From the NCBI RefSeq assembly GCF_900096905.1, contig NZ_FMYI01000009.1, positions 20,296 through 84,295 of the forward strand: DNA of 64,000 nt, in the 5' to 3' direction. The position numbers were made by a program, and so were the translations under genes. Positions 9,030 to 16,888 of the stretch are shown here, in pieces (positions within the stretch are counted from its first letter, which is position 1; each line of letters begins with the position of its first letter). The notes beneath the pieces are model-generated. The model was not told where the DNA came from, did no database searches, and saw nothing but the letters and a program-made list of their open reading frames with translations. The stretch is from Pelagirhabdus alkalitolerans. Its GTDB lineage: Bacteria; Bacillota; Bacilli; Bacillales; Amphibacillaceae.

Positions 9030-9048
9030 GTAACTGAGGTGAGAAACC

Positions 9049-9348
9049 ATGTCTAATATCTATGAAGAGCATAACACACATCGTACGAAGCAAGAACAAG
9101 CTTCACTAGTCAATCGACTAAAGAAAATTGAAGGACAAGTTAGAGGTATTCAAAAAATGGTAGAAGAAGATCGCTATTGTATTGATGTTATGGTACAAAT
9201 TTCAGCAGTTAATGCAGCGCTTAAAAAGGTTGGATTTACCATGATGGAAGACCATGTTAATCATTGTGTAGCTGATGCGATTCAAAAAGGATCTGGAGAA
9301 GAGTCGGTACACGAATTAATGAATGTTATTAAACAATTTAGTAAATAA
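9049..9348 (+). CDS. csoR: Copper-sensing transcriptional repressor CsoR
   Basis: All-helical DUF156-family repressor that leaves DNA on binding Cu(I). The 99-residue protein contains the motif RLKKIEGQVRGIQKMVEEDR and the Cu(I) ligand set Cys44, His69 and Cys73 at the spacing known for CsoR; the Cys-His-Cys pattern separates it from the nickel and formaldehyde sensors RcnR and FrmR. It is autoregulated through the operator directly upstream and is followed 21 bases later by copZ. In contrast to the usual csoR-copZ-copA operon, copA lies 25 kb away with its own operator. Confidence 0.92.
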   Translation: MSNIYEEHNTHRTKQEQASLVNRLKKIEGQVRGIQKMVEEDRYCIDVMVQISAVNAALKKVGFTMMEDHVNHCVADAIQKGSGEESVHELMNVIKQFSK

Positions 9349-9369
9349 TAAACAAGAGGAGTGTTCTAT

Positions 9370-9576
9370 ATGAAAGCAGTAACATTAAACGTATCAGGTA
9401 TGAATTGTGCACACTGTAAGAAAAGTGTTGAATCAAGTTTAGAATCGTTTGATTCAGTCGATAATATCTCAGTGAATCTCGAAACAGGTCATGTATCATT
9501 TAAGTATGACGAAACGAGCACTGATTTAAACGAATTGACAGAAGCGATTGAAGACCAAGGATATGATGTCGAATAA
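9370..9576 (+). CDS. copZ: Copper chaperone CopZ
   Basis: Cytosolic Cu(I) carrier of 68 residues, a single heavy-metal-associated (HMA) domain with the metal loop GMNCAHC near residues 10-16. Start ATG 9370 lies eight bases after AGAGGAG; a GTG at 9361 overlaps that ribosome site. It delivers copper to the exporter CopA and to CsoR. Co-transcribed with csoR from the CsoR-controlled promoter, and followed by a terminator. Confidence 0.92.
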   Translation: MKAVTLNVSGMNCAHCKKSVESSLESFDSVDNISVNLETGHVSFKYDETSTDLNELTEAIEDQGYDVE

Positions 9577-9583
9577 TTCCATT

Positions 9584-9621
9584 AAAAGGAACGAAATACC
9601 CTATATTTCGTTCCTTTTTTT
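9584..9621 (+). terminator. Terminator of csoR-copZ
   Basis: AAAAGGAACGAAATA/TATTTCGTTCCTTTT hairpin with 5-base loop and T run. Confidence 0.9.
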
Positions 9622-9712
9622 GCGAAAAAATAGTTAACATACAAAAAATATTAAAAAAGTATCGAAAAAAAGGTTAAAATATAGTAGTATTATGTTGTAG
9701 AATGAACGTACA

Positions 9713-9762
9713 AGATACCTAAACATGTGCAGTAAATCACGATCGTTATGGTTTAGTTATCT
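9713..9762 (+). other. Hairpin in the leader of the RnfC-like gene
   Basis: Arms AGATACCTAAAC (9713-9724) and GTTTAGTTATCT (9751-9762) pair at 11 of 12 positions around a 26-base loop, in the 175-base untranslated stretch upstream of the RnfC-like gene. It matches no riboswitch family I know; no FMN-riboswitch core is present. Could be an operator, mRNA stabiliser or chance. Confidence 0.4.
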
Positions 9763-9796
9763 TTTACCTAATTATTGAAGAAAGGACGTGTTTCTG

Positions 9797-11116
9797 ATAG
9801 TATTCAAAATTAAACGCAAACAAGAAGGTGCGAATACGGTTGAACGTAAAGATCGTACAGAGCATAAGCAGAGTGAAATTGCATCAGTACCTGAAAAATT
9901 AGTTTTTCCATTATCTATGCAAATAGGCGCTCCTTCTAACCCAGTTGTTGAAGTTGGGGATAAAGTGAAGGTAGGTACATTAATTGCAGAAAACCAAGGT
10001 ATGATTTCTGCTAATATCCATTCATCTGTATCAGGTGAAGTAGTCGAAATTACAGATCATCCAACAGCAAAAGGCGAAGGGCCATGTATCATTATTAAAA
10101 ATGATTACCAAGATGAAGAAGACGCCCCACTCTTTACTGAGGGAGAAAAGCTAGACCGTGAGCAGAAATTAGATATCATCGGTAAAGCAGGTATTGTTGG
10201 AATGGGAGGCGCTACATTCCCTACAAATGTTAAATTAAATCCTCCAAAAGACAAAGAAATCGACACGATTATTATTAACGGAGCTGAGTGTGAGCCATAT
10301 GCTACAGCTGATGATCGATTAATGGCAGAGCATGCTAAAGAGTTAATCGAAGGTATTCGTGTGCTTCTTGAGATTATCCCAGTGAAAACGGTTTATATCG
10401 GTATTGAGGATAATATGCATGATGCAGCTGATGCTTTGAAAAAAGAATTAGCCAATGAAGATGTTATTAAATTAGTTGAATTACCAAGTATGTACCCACA
10501 AGGTTCGGAGAAAACATTGATTAAAAATCTACTAGGTCGCGAAGTGCCTCCTGGTAAACTTCCAGCAGATGTAGGTGCTGTTGTTACAAACGTTGGAACA
10601 ACGTTTGCTATTTATCAAGCCGTACGTCATGGCAAACCGATGACATCACGTCTCACAACCATTAGTGGTGAATCGATTAAGAATCCTAAAAACTTATGGG
10701 TTCGTATTGGTACGACGATTGAATCATTATTAGAAGACTGTGAAGGATTTGAAAGTGATCCAGGTAAAATGATTCATGGTGGTCCAATGATGGGAAGTCC
10801 GTTGACATCTGGACGAGTACCGATTACAAAAGGGACAACACATATTACATTCTTAAATAAAGCTGATTCAGCAGTGCCAGAGCGCTCTCCATGTATTCGT
10901 TGTTCAGAATGTTTAAATGTATGTCCGGTTAGCTTACAACCGATTATGATTAGTAACGCTTACGAATCAGGAGATATTGAAGAAGCTGAAAGACTCGGTG
11001 CGCTTGATTGTATCGATTGTGGTGCTTGTTCATATATTTGCCCATCTAAGATTCCGATTTTAGATAACATTCAAAAAGCGAAAAAAGAAATAAGATCCAA
11101 CAAGGAGGGCGCATAA
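9797..11116 (+). CDS. rnfC: RnfC-like NADH-oxidising Fe-S flavoprotein subunit
   Basis: Peripheral subunit of Rnf-type complexes, which takes electrons from NADH through FMN and Fe-S clusters. Visible parts: N-terminal biotinyl-like barrel (residues 1-110), the nucleotide/FMN domain with GMGGATFPTNVKL and NGAECEPYATADDRLM, a SLBB-like region, and two 4Fe-4S motifs, CIRCSECLNVCPV at residue 366 and CIDCGACSYICPS at residue 405. About 439 residues, a normal RnfC size. The start is uncertain: the ribosome site AGAAAGGACGTG (9779-9790) points to an ATA at 9797, giving a VFKIKRKQEG start; GTG 9788 is too close. It is followed one base later by the RnfD-like gene. RnfA, B, E and G are absent. Confidence 0.85.
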   Translation: MVFKIKRKQEGANTVERKDRTEHKQSEIASVPEKLVFPLSMQIGAPSNPVVEVGDKVKVGTLIAENQGMISANIHSSVSGEVVEITDHPTAKGEGPCIIIKNDYQDEEDAPLFTEGEKLDREQKLDIIGKAGIVGMGGATFPTNVKLNPPKDKEIDTIIINGAECEPYATADDRLMAEHAKELIEGIRVLLEIIPVKTVYIGIEDNMHDAADALKKELANEDVIKLVELPSMYPQGSEKTLIKNLLGREVPPGKLPADVGAVVTNVGTTFAIYQAVRHGKPMTSRLTTISGESIKNPKNLWVRIGTTIESLLEDCEGFESDPGKMIHGGPMMGSPLTSGRVPITKGTTHITFLNKADSAVPERSPCIRCSECLNVCPVSLQPIMISNAYESGDIEEAERLGALDCIDCGACSYICPSKIPILDNIQKAKKEIRSNKEGA

Positions 11117-11117
11117 G

Positions 11118-12119
11118 ATGGGAAAGTTTAATACATCGGCGTTGAATACAACGCCTGCCCCTCACTTACGAAGTCCACGTACGTCTGATTGGGTAATGAG
11201 ACAAGTCATCTATGCCATGATGATTCCAACCGCAGGTGCCGTTTATTTCTTCGGTTACCGTGTGTTTTTAATGCTTCTAGTAGGTGTTGGGGCAAGTGTT
11301 GCTTTTGAGTATATTTATCAAAAGCTAGCAGGTCGTAAAATCACGATTAATGATTATAGTGCTGTTGTTACAGGTTGGTTGATCGCACTTAGTTTACCAT
11401 TAGCTACACCGCTATGGACGGTTGCTCTTGGTGGGGTTGTCTCAATTGCGATTAAGCAAATCTTTGGGGGAATAGGTAAAAATCCAATTAACCCAGCAGT
11501 ATTTGGACGTATTTTCTTATCGGTATTATATTATGAAGAATTAGGAACTTTCGTTGCACCACGTGGGGCAACAGATGCATTCTCAAGTGCAACACCACTT
11601 AACGTTTTAAAAGAAGATGTACCGATATTTGCTGATGCAGTTACAGCAGCTACAGGTATGGATGCTACGATTCCAAGTCTTTGGGACTTATTTTTAGGTA
11701 CTAACTTAGGTGGTAACATTGGTGATACATCAACACTTCTACTCTTACTTGCATTTGGGTATTTAGTGGCACGTCGCATTATTGAACCTTATGTTCCTGT
11801 ATTATATGTTTTACCAGTTGCACTTATAGCTTTAGTGACAAGTGGTTTTGATGTTGAGTTTATGATGCAACATGTGCTCAGTGGTTCACTAGTCTTTGCT
11901 GCGGTATTCATGGTGACAGATTACAGCTCATCACCGTTTAGTCCGCATGGTAAAGTTGCTTTTGCAACAGGTGCAGGTATCTTGACTATTCTATTTAGAT
12001 TCTATTCAAGTTATCCAGGTGGTGTAGGATTTGCAATCCTTACAATGAACATTTTTGTTCCAATTATCGATCGCTTACTACCACCTAGAATTTATGGACA
12101 TAAAAAGCGTCCGTCATAA
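11118..12119 (+). CDS. rnfD: RnfD-like membrane flavoprotein subunit
   Basis: Membrane subunit of the NqrB/RnfD family, 333 residues with about nine to ten hydrophobic helices. The site of covalent FMN attachment is conserved as SSATPL, with Thr159 as the probable phosphoester acceptor (family motif S-G/S-A-T). ApbE-type flavin transferase would be needed for this and is not in the window. Also visible: FGGIGKNPINPAVFGR near residue 117, typical of the family. The ATG follows the RnfC-like stop after one base with GGAGGGCG upstream, so the two are co-translated. A terminator follows directly, confirming a two-gene unit. Confidence 0.87.
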   Translation: MGKFNTSALNTTPAPHLRSPRTSDWVMRQVIYAMMIPTAGAVYFFGYRVFLMLLVGVGASVAFEYIYQKLAGRKITINDYSAVVTGWLIALSLPLATPLWTVALGGVVSIAIKQIFGGIGKNPINPAVFGRIFLSVLYYEELGTFVAPRGATDAFSSATPLNVLKEDVPIFADAVTAATGMDATIPSLWDLFLGTNLGGNIGDTSTLLLLLAFGYLVARRIIEPYVPVLYVLPVALIALVTSGFDVEFMMQHVLSGSLVFAAVFMVTDYSSSPFSPHGKVAFATGAGILTILFRFYSSYPGGVGFAILTMNIFVPIIDRLLPPRIYGHKKRPS

Positions 12120-12131
12120 AATGATTTAATA

Positions 12132-12164
12132 AAACAGGGCTACACATGTAGCCCTGTTTGTTTT
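12132..12164 (+). terminator. Terminator of rnfC-rnfD
   Basis: AAACAGGGCTAC/GTAGCCCTGTTT hairpin with short loop, then GTTTT. Confidence 0.9.
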
Positions 12165-12242
12165 AATGTGCAGATAATTGGAGAAGCTTATACTAATCAA
12201 GTATAATTAGATTTGAGACAGTATAAAAGGAGCGAATAAACG

Positions 12243-12593
12243 ATGGATCTATATTGCTACCCTAAATGTGGTACATGCCAGAAGGCCAAAAAATGGTTGG
12301 ATGAAAATGATGTTCAGTATCAAGATTTACATATTGTAAATGAGACACCTAGTAAAGAAACACTTACAGAAATAATTCGTAAAAGTGAGCTTCCGATTAA
12401 AAAATTCTTTAATACAAGTGGGAAGAAGTATCGTGAACATAATCTCAAAGATAAGTTACCCGATATGACAGATGCAGAAAAGATTGACTGGCTCGCATCG
12501 GATGGCATGTTAATTAAACGTCCGCTTGCTTATGATGGAGAGAATGTAACGCTAGGCTTTAAGCAAGAGCAATTTGAACAAGTGTGGAAATAA
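12243..12593 (+). CDS. yusI: ArsC/Spx-family protein YusI
   Basis: Thioredoxin-fold protein of the ArsC/Spx/MgsR superfamily, 116 residues, with an N-terminal redox pair Cys9-Cys12 in PKCGTC and the family motif FNTSGKKYRE near residue 56 and LIKRPL near residue 97. Unlike Spx, it lacks the known RNA polymerase contact pattern as far as I can judge, so arsenate-reductase-like or unknown redox function is possible. It lies 13 bases upstream of gcvH, the same neighbourhood as in B. subtilis. Substrate unknown. Confidence 0.82.
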   Translation: MDLYCYPKCGTCQKAKKWLDENDVQYQDLHIVNETPSKETLTEIIRKSELPIKKFFNTSGKKYREHNLKDKLPDMTDAEKIDWLASDGMLIKRPLAYDGENVTLGFKQEQFEQVWK

Positions 12594-12606
12594 GGGAGGA
12601 TTTTGA

Positions 12607-12987
12607 ATGGTTGATCTAAATGAACGTTACTACTCTGATGAACATGTGTGGGTCGATGTTAAAGGAAACGAAATAACTTTAGGCATCACTGAACACGCTC
12701 AAGAAGAGCTAGGAGACATTGTATTTGCTGAGTTACCAGAAGAGGGCGATGTATTAGACGAAGGTGACACGTTTGGTAGTGTTGAATCCGTTAAAACAGT
12801 TTCTGAATTATACGCACCGATTAGTGGTACCATTACAAAGGTGAATGAAGCTTTAGAAGACGAACCTGAATTGATTAATGAGGATCCGTATGAAGATGGT
12901 TGGATTATAAAATTAACCATTCAAGATATGGATGCATTAAAGAGTTTAATGACATATGAAGCGTATCAAGCTTTTACTCAAGATTAA
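12607..12987 (+). CDS. gcvH: Glycine cleavage H protein / lipoate carrier
   Basis: Small lipoyl-domain protein of 126 residues with the lipoylation motif ESVKTVSE; Lys63 is the expected lipoate acceptor. It shuttles aminomethyl groups in glycine cleavage and, in Bacillus, is also the obligatory intermediate from which LipL transfers octanoyl/lipoyl groups to other complexes. The other glycine-cleavage genes are not nearby, in line with B. subtilis, where gcvH is also separate. Ribosome site AAGGGAGG; followed by a terminator. Confidence 0.93.
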   Translation: MVDLNERYYSDEHVWVDVKGNEITLGITEHAQEELGDIVFAELPEEGDVLDEGDTFGSVESVKTVSELYAPISGTITKVNEALEDEPELINEDPYEDGWIIKLTIQDMDALKSLMTYEAYQAFTQD

Positions 12988-12998
12988 TAGTAAAAGGG

Positions 12999-13037
12999 CA
13001 AGCAACACCGATCTAAACGGGTTGCTTGTTTTTTTTT
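12999..13037 (+). terminator. Terminator after gcvH
   Basis: CAAGCAAC/GTTGCTTG stem with a 14-base loop and a nine-base T run. Confidence 0.85.
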
Positions 13038-13080
13038 GTGAAGGCATAAAACTTTTTATACCGAATTGTTTGAAAATTCT

Positions 13081-13107
13081 TTAACTTCTAAATAAAATGC
13101 CGAAAAT
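13081..13107 (+). promoter_or_regulatory. Candidate sigma-D (motility) promoter
   Basis: TTAA at 13081-13084, 14 bases, then GCCGAAAAT at 13099-13107, close to the Bacillus motility sigma consensus TAAA-N15-GCCGATAT, located about 40 bases upstream of a chemoreceptor gene. One mismatch in each half. Confidence 0.5.
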
Positions 13108-13147
13108 AAAAGCGTAAGACAAAATTCGACATTATTAGGAGGATTCT

Positions 13148-14893
13148 ATGCGTTGGGTTAATCAATCTATTAAAAGGCAACTGATTGTGATCGCCGTTTT
13201 TTTAATTAGTGTACCATTACTTATTCTCGGCTATATTAGCTATTCTAGTAGTGTGAATGAGCTAGATCAATTAGGACGTACACAGTTAGAAAATAGTGTG
13301 CATCAGTCTGTTGAGTTGCTTCATATTCTAAATGAACAAGTAGAAAGCGGCCAACTAACGATTGAAGAAGCAGAGGAAAGAGCAAAAGAAGCAATGATTG
13401 GTTCATCAATATCTGAACAAGAACGTTCAATTGATGTTGCTTTAGATATTGGTGAGAATGGTTATTTATATGTTACAGACACAGAAGGCGTGATGCTCGC
13501 TCACCCTAATCTAGAAGGGGAAGAGGCATGGGAATTTCAAGATACATCTGGAAATTATTTTATTCAAGAAATGATAGATGTCTCGCTTGATGGTGGAGGT
13601 TACGTATATTATGACTGGCCAATGCCAGATGATGAGGACCAAATCGAGCCGAAAGTGATTTATGCAGAACATTTTGAGCCATGGGATTGGACAATTAATG
13701 CGAGTACATATTTATTAGATTTTAATCAGCCTGCTCAAGATATGTTACTGATCACAATTATTACGGGTGCAATTATTATATTAATAGGTATTGTTTTCAT
13801 CTGGTTCGTCGCTAAACGATTCACAGAACCGATAAAACAAATTACAAATCGTATGACAGCACTATCAAATAATGACCTGAGATCGGAACCTATTGATATT
13901 GGACATGAAAATGAGCTTGGTCAATTGGCAACGGCTGCGAATCAAGTGCAAGATCAACTCAAATCAATGATTGCAAAAGTTAAAGAAACATCCACGAGTG
14001 TTTTAAATAAGAGTGAACGTCTGTCACAATCTGCATATGATGTTAATCAAGGCTCTGTTCAAATTTCTTCAACGATGGAAGAGTTGGCTAGTGCAACTGA
14101 ATTACAGTCATCTCATGCAAGCGAACTAGCTGATGATACTGAATCCTTTACGAATGCAATTGAGAACGTTTCAAACGACGGTGAGACTGTGAAAAACCAT
14201 GCCATTGAAGTAAATGAATTGGCTATAAGTGGTAAAGAGAAAATGGATAAAACTCAACAACAAATGCAAGTAATAGATGAAACCGTTCGTCAATCTGTTG
14301 AAAGAGTGGATGCTTTGAATGAACAAACTAAACAAGTGTCAAAAATGGTGACAGTTATCCGAGATATTGCAGAACAAACGAATTTACTTGCTTTAAATGC
14401 AGCAATTGAGGCAAAAAGAGCGAATGAAGCGGGAAATGGTTTTAGTGTTGTGGCAGAGGAAGTGAGAAAGTTAGCAGGTCAGGTCGCAAATTCAGTTACC
14501 GAGATCACATCAACGGTTTCAACGATTCAATCAGAATCTCATCATGTTTCAGATTCATTGTCACATGGTTATAAAGAGGTTGAATCTGGCATAGAGATTA
14601 TAGATGAGACAAATCAAACGTTCAGCGAAATTGAGCAGTCAGTTCAATCAATGGTCGAACAACTTGATCGTGTATCTAATCAATTAAATGATGTCAATAA
14701 AGGTTCACATGCGATGAATGACAAAATACAAGATGTTGCATCTGCCACTGAACAATCAGCAGCTGGGGTAGAAGAAACGTCAGCTTCAGCAGAAGAATCG
14801 AGTGGCATGATGCAACAAGTCTCTGAAAATGTTGAGGATCTAAAACAATTAGCAAGTGATCTAAATCACTTAGTCGATTCATTTACATTATAA
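13148..14893 (+). CDS. Methyl-accepting chemotaxis protein with Cache sensor domain
   Basis: Transmembrane chemoreceptor of 581 residues. Helix 1 is at residues 10-30, followed by an extracellular single Cache domain (residues 35-195, with MLAHPNLEG and GGGYVYYDWP motifs), helix 2 at about 200-222, a HAMP domain with FTEPIKQITNRM, and a long signalling coiled coil with the tip IAEQTNLLALNAAIEAKRAN near residue 415. The C-terminus lacks a CheR-binding pentapeptide. Cache domains of this kind bind small organic acids or similar ligands; the ligand here is unknown. Likely sigma-D dependent (see promoter). Confidence 0.92.
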   Translation: MRWVNQSIKRQLIVIAVFLISVPLLILGYISYSSSVNELDQLGRTQLENSVHQSVELLHILNEQVESGQLTIEEAEERAKEAMIGSSISEQERSIDVALDIGENGYLYVTDTEGVMLAHPNLEGEEAWEFQDTSGNYFIQEMIDVSLDGGGYVYYDWPMPDDEDQIEPKVIYAEHFEPWDWTINASTYLLDFNQPAQDMLLITIITGAIIILIGIVFIWFVAKRFTEPIKQITNRMTALSNNDLRSEPIDIGHENELGQLATAANQVQDQLKSMIAKVKETSTSVLNKSERLSQSAYDVNQGSVQISSTMEELASATELQSSHASELADDTESFTNAIENVSNDGETVKNHAIEVNELAISGKEKMDKTQQQMQVIDETVRQSVERVDALNEQTKQVSKMVTVIRDIAEQTNLLALNAAIEAKRANEAGNGFSVVAEEVRKLAGQVANSVTEITSTVSTIQSESHHVSDSLSHGYKEVESGIEIIDETNQTFSEIEQSVQSMVEQLDRVSNQLNDVNKGSHAMNDKIQDVASATEQSAAGVEETSASAEESSGMMQQVSENVEDLKQLASDLNHLVDSFTL

Positions 14894-15310
14894 TTAAATA
14901 AACCGACTAATCGATTGCATAATCTCAATTGATGAAGCCTGATCGGTGAACTGTTCAATGATTTTTCCTTCTTGGTCAATAATGACAGTCGTAGGCACAC
15001 CCATACAATCATAAGCTCTGTATGTGTTCAATCCATCATCAACGACTGTCGGTTGACTGAGGAAGTTATCAAAGTAACGTATAGCTTCATCAGCTTTTGG
15101 TTCTCGTCCAGAAACATTTACCGTGCGAAATACCATTTTTTCAGAATCAACGGTTTGGTAAAGACGCTCCTTTAATGGTAAATCTTGACTGCAATCCGGG
15201 CACCAAGATGTCCAAAAAGTAAGCACAACAATTTTTCCTAAATCATCTGATAATTGGTATGTTTTAGATGGGTCATCTATATAGGGAAGACTAAAATTTG
15301 GTGCTAACAT
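14894..15310 (-). CDS. TlpA/ResA-like thiol-disulfide redoxin
   Basis: Thioredoxin-fold protein of the AhpC/TSA-Redoxin group, 138 residues, active site WCPDC near residue 37 and the cis-proline motif GVPTTVII near residue 106. There is no signal peptide or membrane helix, so it should act in the cytoplasm, unlike ResA. The start ATG at 15310 is preferred: an AAAAGGA ribosome site overlaps the upstream in-frame ATG at 15319. It is convergent with the Cache receptor gene, with the two stop codons adjoining. Physiological partner unknown. Confidence 0.8.
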   Translation of the reverse strand: MLAPNFSLPYIDDPSKTYQLSDDLGKIVVLTFWTSWCPDCSQDLPLKERLYQTVDSEKMVFRTVNVSGREPKADEAIRYFDNFLSQPTVVDDGLNTYRAYDCMGVPTTVIIDQEGKIIEQFTDQASSIEIMQSISRFI

Positions 15311-15591
15311 AAACAACATCCTTTTCTAATAGATCGTAAAGTGAGTATAGCACGATAAGAAAGGGATGAAAATGAAGAAGTATTAACTCTTGGGAGCTTA
15401 TCAACTATACTCGAGCAAATGAAAAGAATTTCAAGCAATTGTAGCATTTATTAACTATGAATGTTTTATTTGATTGTGTGCTCGTGTCAATCTTTCAAAT
15501 CATTTCAAATGAAAATAGGTGACCGTTGTCGCTAAATAATGCGCTTGGTATAATTAATGTGGTCAAAAAAGGAAAGGGAGATTATAACCTA

Positions 15592-15780
15592 ATGGATCAA
15601 TCGATTGAACTCAATTACACGCAAGAAATGGAAAAGGCGATGCATCAAAATCACGGATGTGGTTATGCAGCGTATGGAATTGATATGAGTGAACGTTTGA
15701 AGGTTGAAAGAACAAGAGAGCAAAGTCATAAAGATGGTATGGCTCTTGTTACGGACATTAATCGTCAAGTTCATCGCTAA
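15592..15780 (+). CDS. Small hypothetical protein, 62 aa
   Basis: I do not recognise this protein. ATG 15592 follows the strong purine stretch GGAAAGGGAG by about 11 bases, and a hairpin terminator lies 50 bases after the stop, which supports a real gene. The sequence is hydrophilic, charged and has no membrane segment; it contains Gln/Glu-rich helix, a CGYAAYGID patch and a basic C-terminus. Bacillaceae have many such small conserved proteins between yus and suf genes; a role is unknown. Confidence 0.55.
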   Translation: MDQSIELNYTQEMEKAMHQNHGCGYAAYGIDMSERLKVERTREQSHKDGMALVTDINRQVHR

Positions 15781-15827
15781 TCATATTAATGAACTAAGAA
15801 TCTTAACTATTATAATATTGAAACAAG

Positions 15828-15864
15828 AAGACTCTTCTATTTAAAATAAGAAGGGTCTTTTTTT
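15828..15864 (+). terminator. Terminator after small protein gene
   Basis: Imperfect inverted repeat AGACTCTTCT/AGAAGGGTCT (one G-T pair or mismatch) followed by a T run. The remaining bases to the suf promoter hold nothing else I recognise. Confidence 0.7.
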
Positions 15865-15977
15865 GTATATTTGCTATTGAGAATGACGAAGAAAAGTCAA
15901 TGTGTTAAACTAAGAAACAAATCATTTACTTTTTATACTTTTAGGTTTATAAAAGCTGTTTTACAGAACTTAAAATC

Positions 15978-16006
15978 TTGATATTAGATTTGAAATAGTA
16001 TAAGAT
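15978..16006 (+). promoter_or_regulatory. Probable promoter of the suf operon
   Basis: TTGATA (15978-15983), 17 bases, TAAGAT (16001-16006), about 75 bases upstream of sufC. Matches the vegetative consensus at 9 of 12 positions. No regulatory motif recognised. Confidence 0.55.
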
Positions 16007-16081
16007 TGTAATGAGAATAAAGTGAGAATGGAAAAGTCATTCTTGAATTATTATATAATATTATTTTTTGGAGGTATAGAT

Positions 16082-16867
16082 ATGAGTGGATCAACTTTAG
16101 AAATTAAAGATCTTCATGTTGAGATCGAAGGCAAAGAAATTTTAAAAGGTGTTAACCTAACGATAAAAGGCGGAGAATTCCATGCTGTAATGGGACCTAA
16201 TGGAACGGGTAAATCAACGCTAGCTTCTGCTGTTATGGGTCATCCAACGTATGAAGTGACAAAAGGTGAAATCTTAATGGATGGCGAGAATGTACTCGAA
16301 ATGGAAGTTGATGAAAGAGCAAAAGCAGGTCTTTTCCTAGCTATGCAATACCCAAGTGAAATTAGTGGTGTTACAACATCTGATTTCTTACGTTCTTCAA
16401 TTAACGCACATCGTGAAGAAGGTGATGAAATTCCATTAATGAAATTCATCAAAGAAATGGATGAGGCAATGGATTATCTAGATATGGATAAAAACATGGC
16501 TCAGCGTTACTTGAACGAAGGTTTCTCAGGTGGTGAGAAGAAACGTAACGAGATCTTACAGTTGATGTTACTTAAACCTCAAATCGGTATATTAGATGAA
16601 ATTGATTCAGGTCTTGATATTGATGCATTAAAAGTTGTATCAAAAGGGATTAATAAATTGAGAAGTGAATCATTTGGTTGTTTAATTATCACACACTACC
16701 AACGTTTATTAAACTATGTGACACCTGATTATGTCCATGTCATGATGCAAGGTCGCATTGTTAAATCAGGTGGTCCTGAGTTAGTCGAACGTCTAGAAGA
16801 TCAAGGTTATGATTGGATCAAACAAGAACTAGGAATCGAAGACGTAACTGTCGGTAAAGATGCCTAA
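16082..16867 (+). CDS. sufC: SufC Fe-S assembly ATPase
   Basis: ABC-type ATPase of the SufBCD scaffold, driving Fe-S cluster assembly in the cytoplasm. 261 residues with Walker A GPNGTGKST near residue 37, signature SGGEKKRNEIL near residue 149, and Walker B IGILDEIDSGLDID near residue 170; the Glu-Ile-Asp-Ser-Gly-Leu-Asp sequence is characteristic of SufC. ATG 16082 follows TTGGAGGT. First gene of sufCDSUB, the normal Bacillales order. Confidence 0.96.
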   Translation: MSGSTLEIKDLHVEIEGKEILKGVNLTIKGGEFHAVMGPNGTGKSTLASAVMGHPTYEVTKGEILMDGENVLEMEVDERAKAGLFLAMQYPSEISGVTTSDFLRSSINAHREEGDEIPLMKFIKEMDEAMDYLDMDKNMAQRYLNEGFSGGEKKRNEILQLMLLKPQIGILDEIDSGLDIDALKVVSKGINKLRSESFGCLIITHYQRLLNYVTPDYVHVMMQGRIVKSGGPELVERLEDQGYDWIKQELGIEDVTVGKDA

Positions 16868-16888
16868 GTGAGGTAAGGAGGGGTTTAA

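Noticed and set aside
9622..9796. FMN riboswitch ahead of rnfC
   Set aside because: None of the conserved RFN-element blocks (such as GGGGCAGGGTGAAATTCCC-like) occur.
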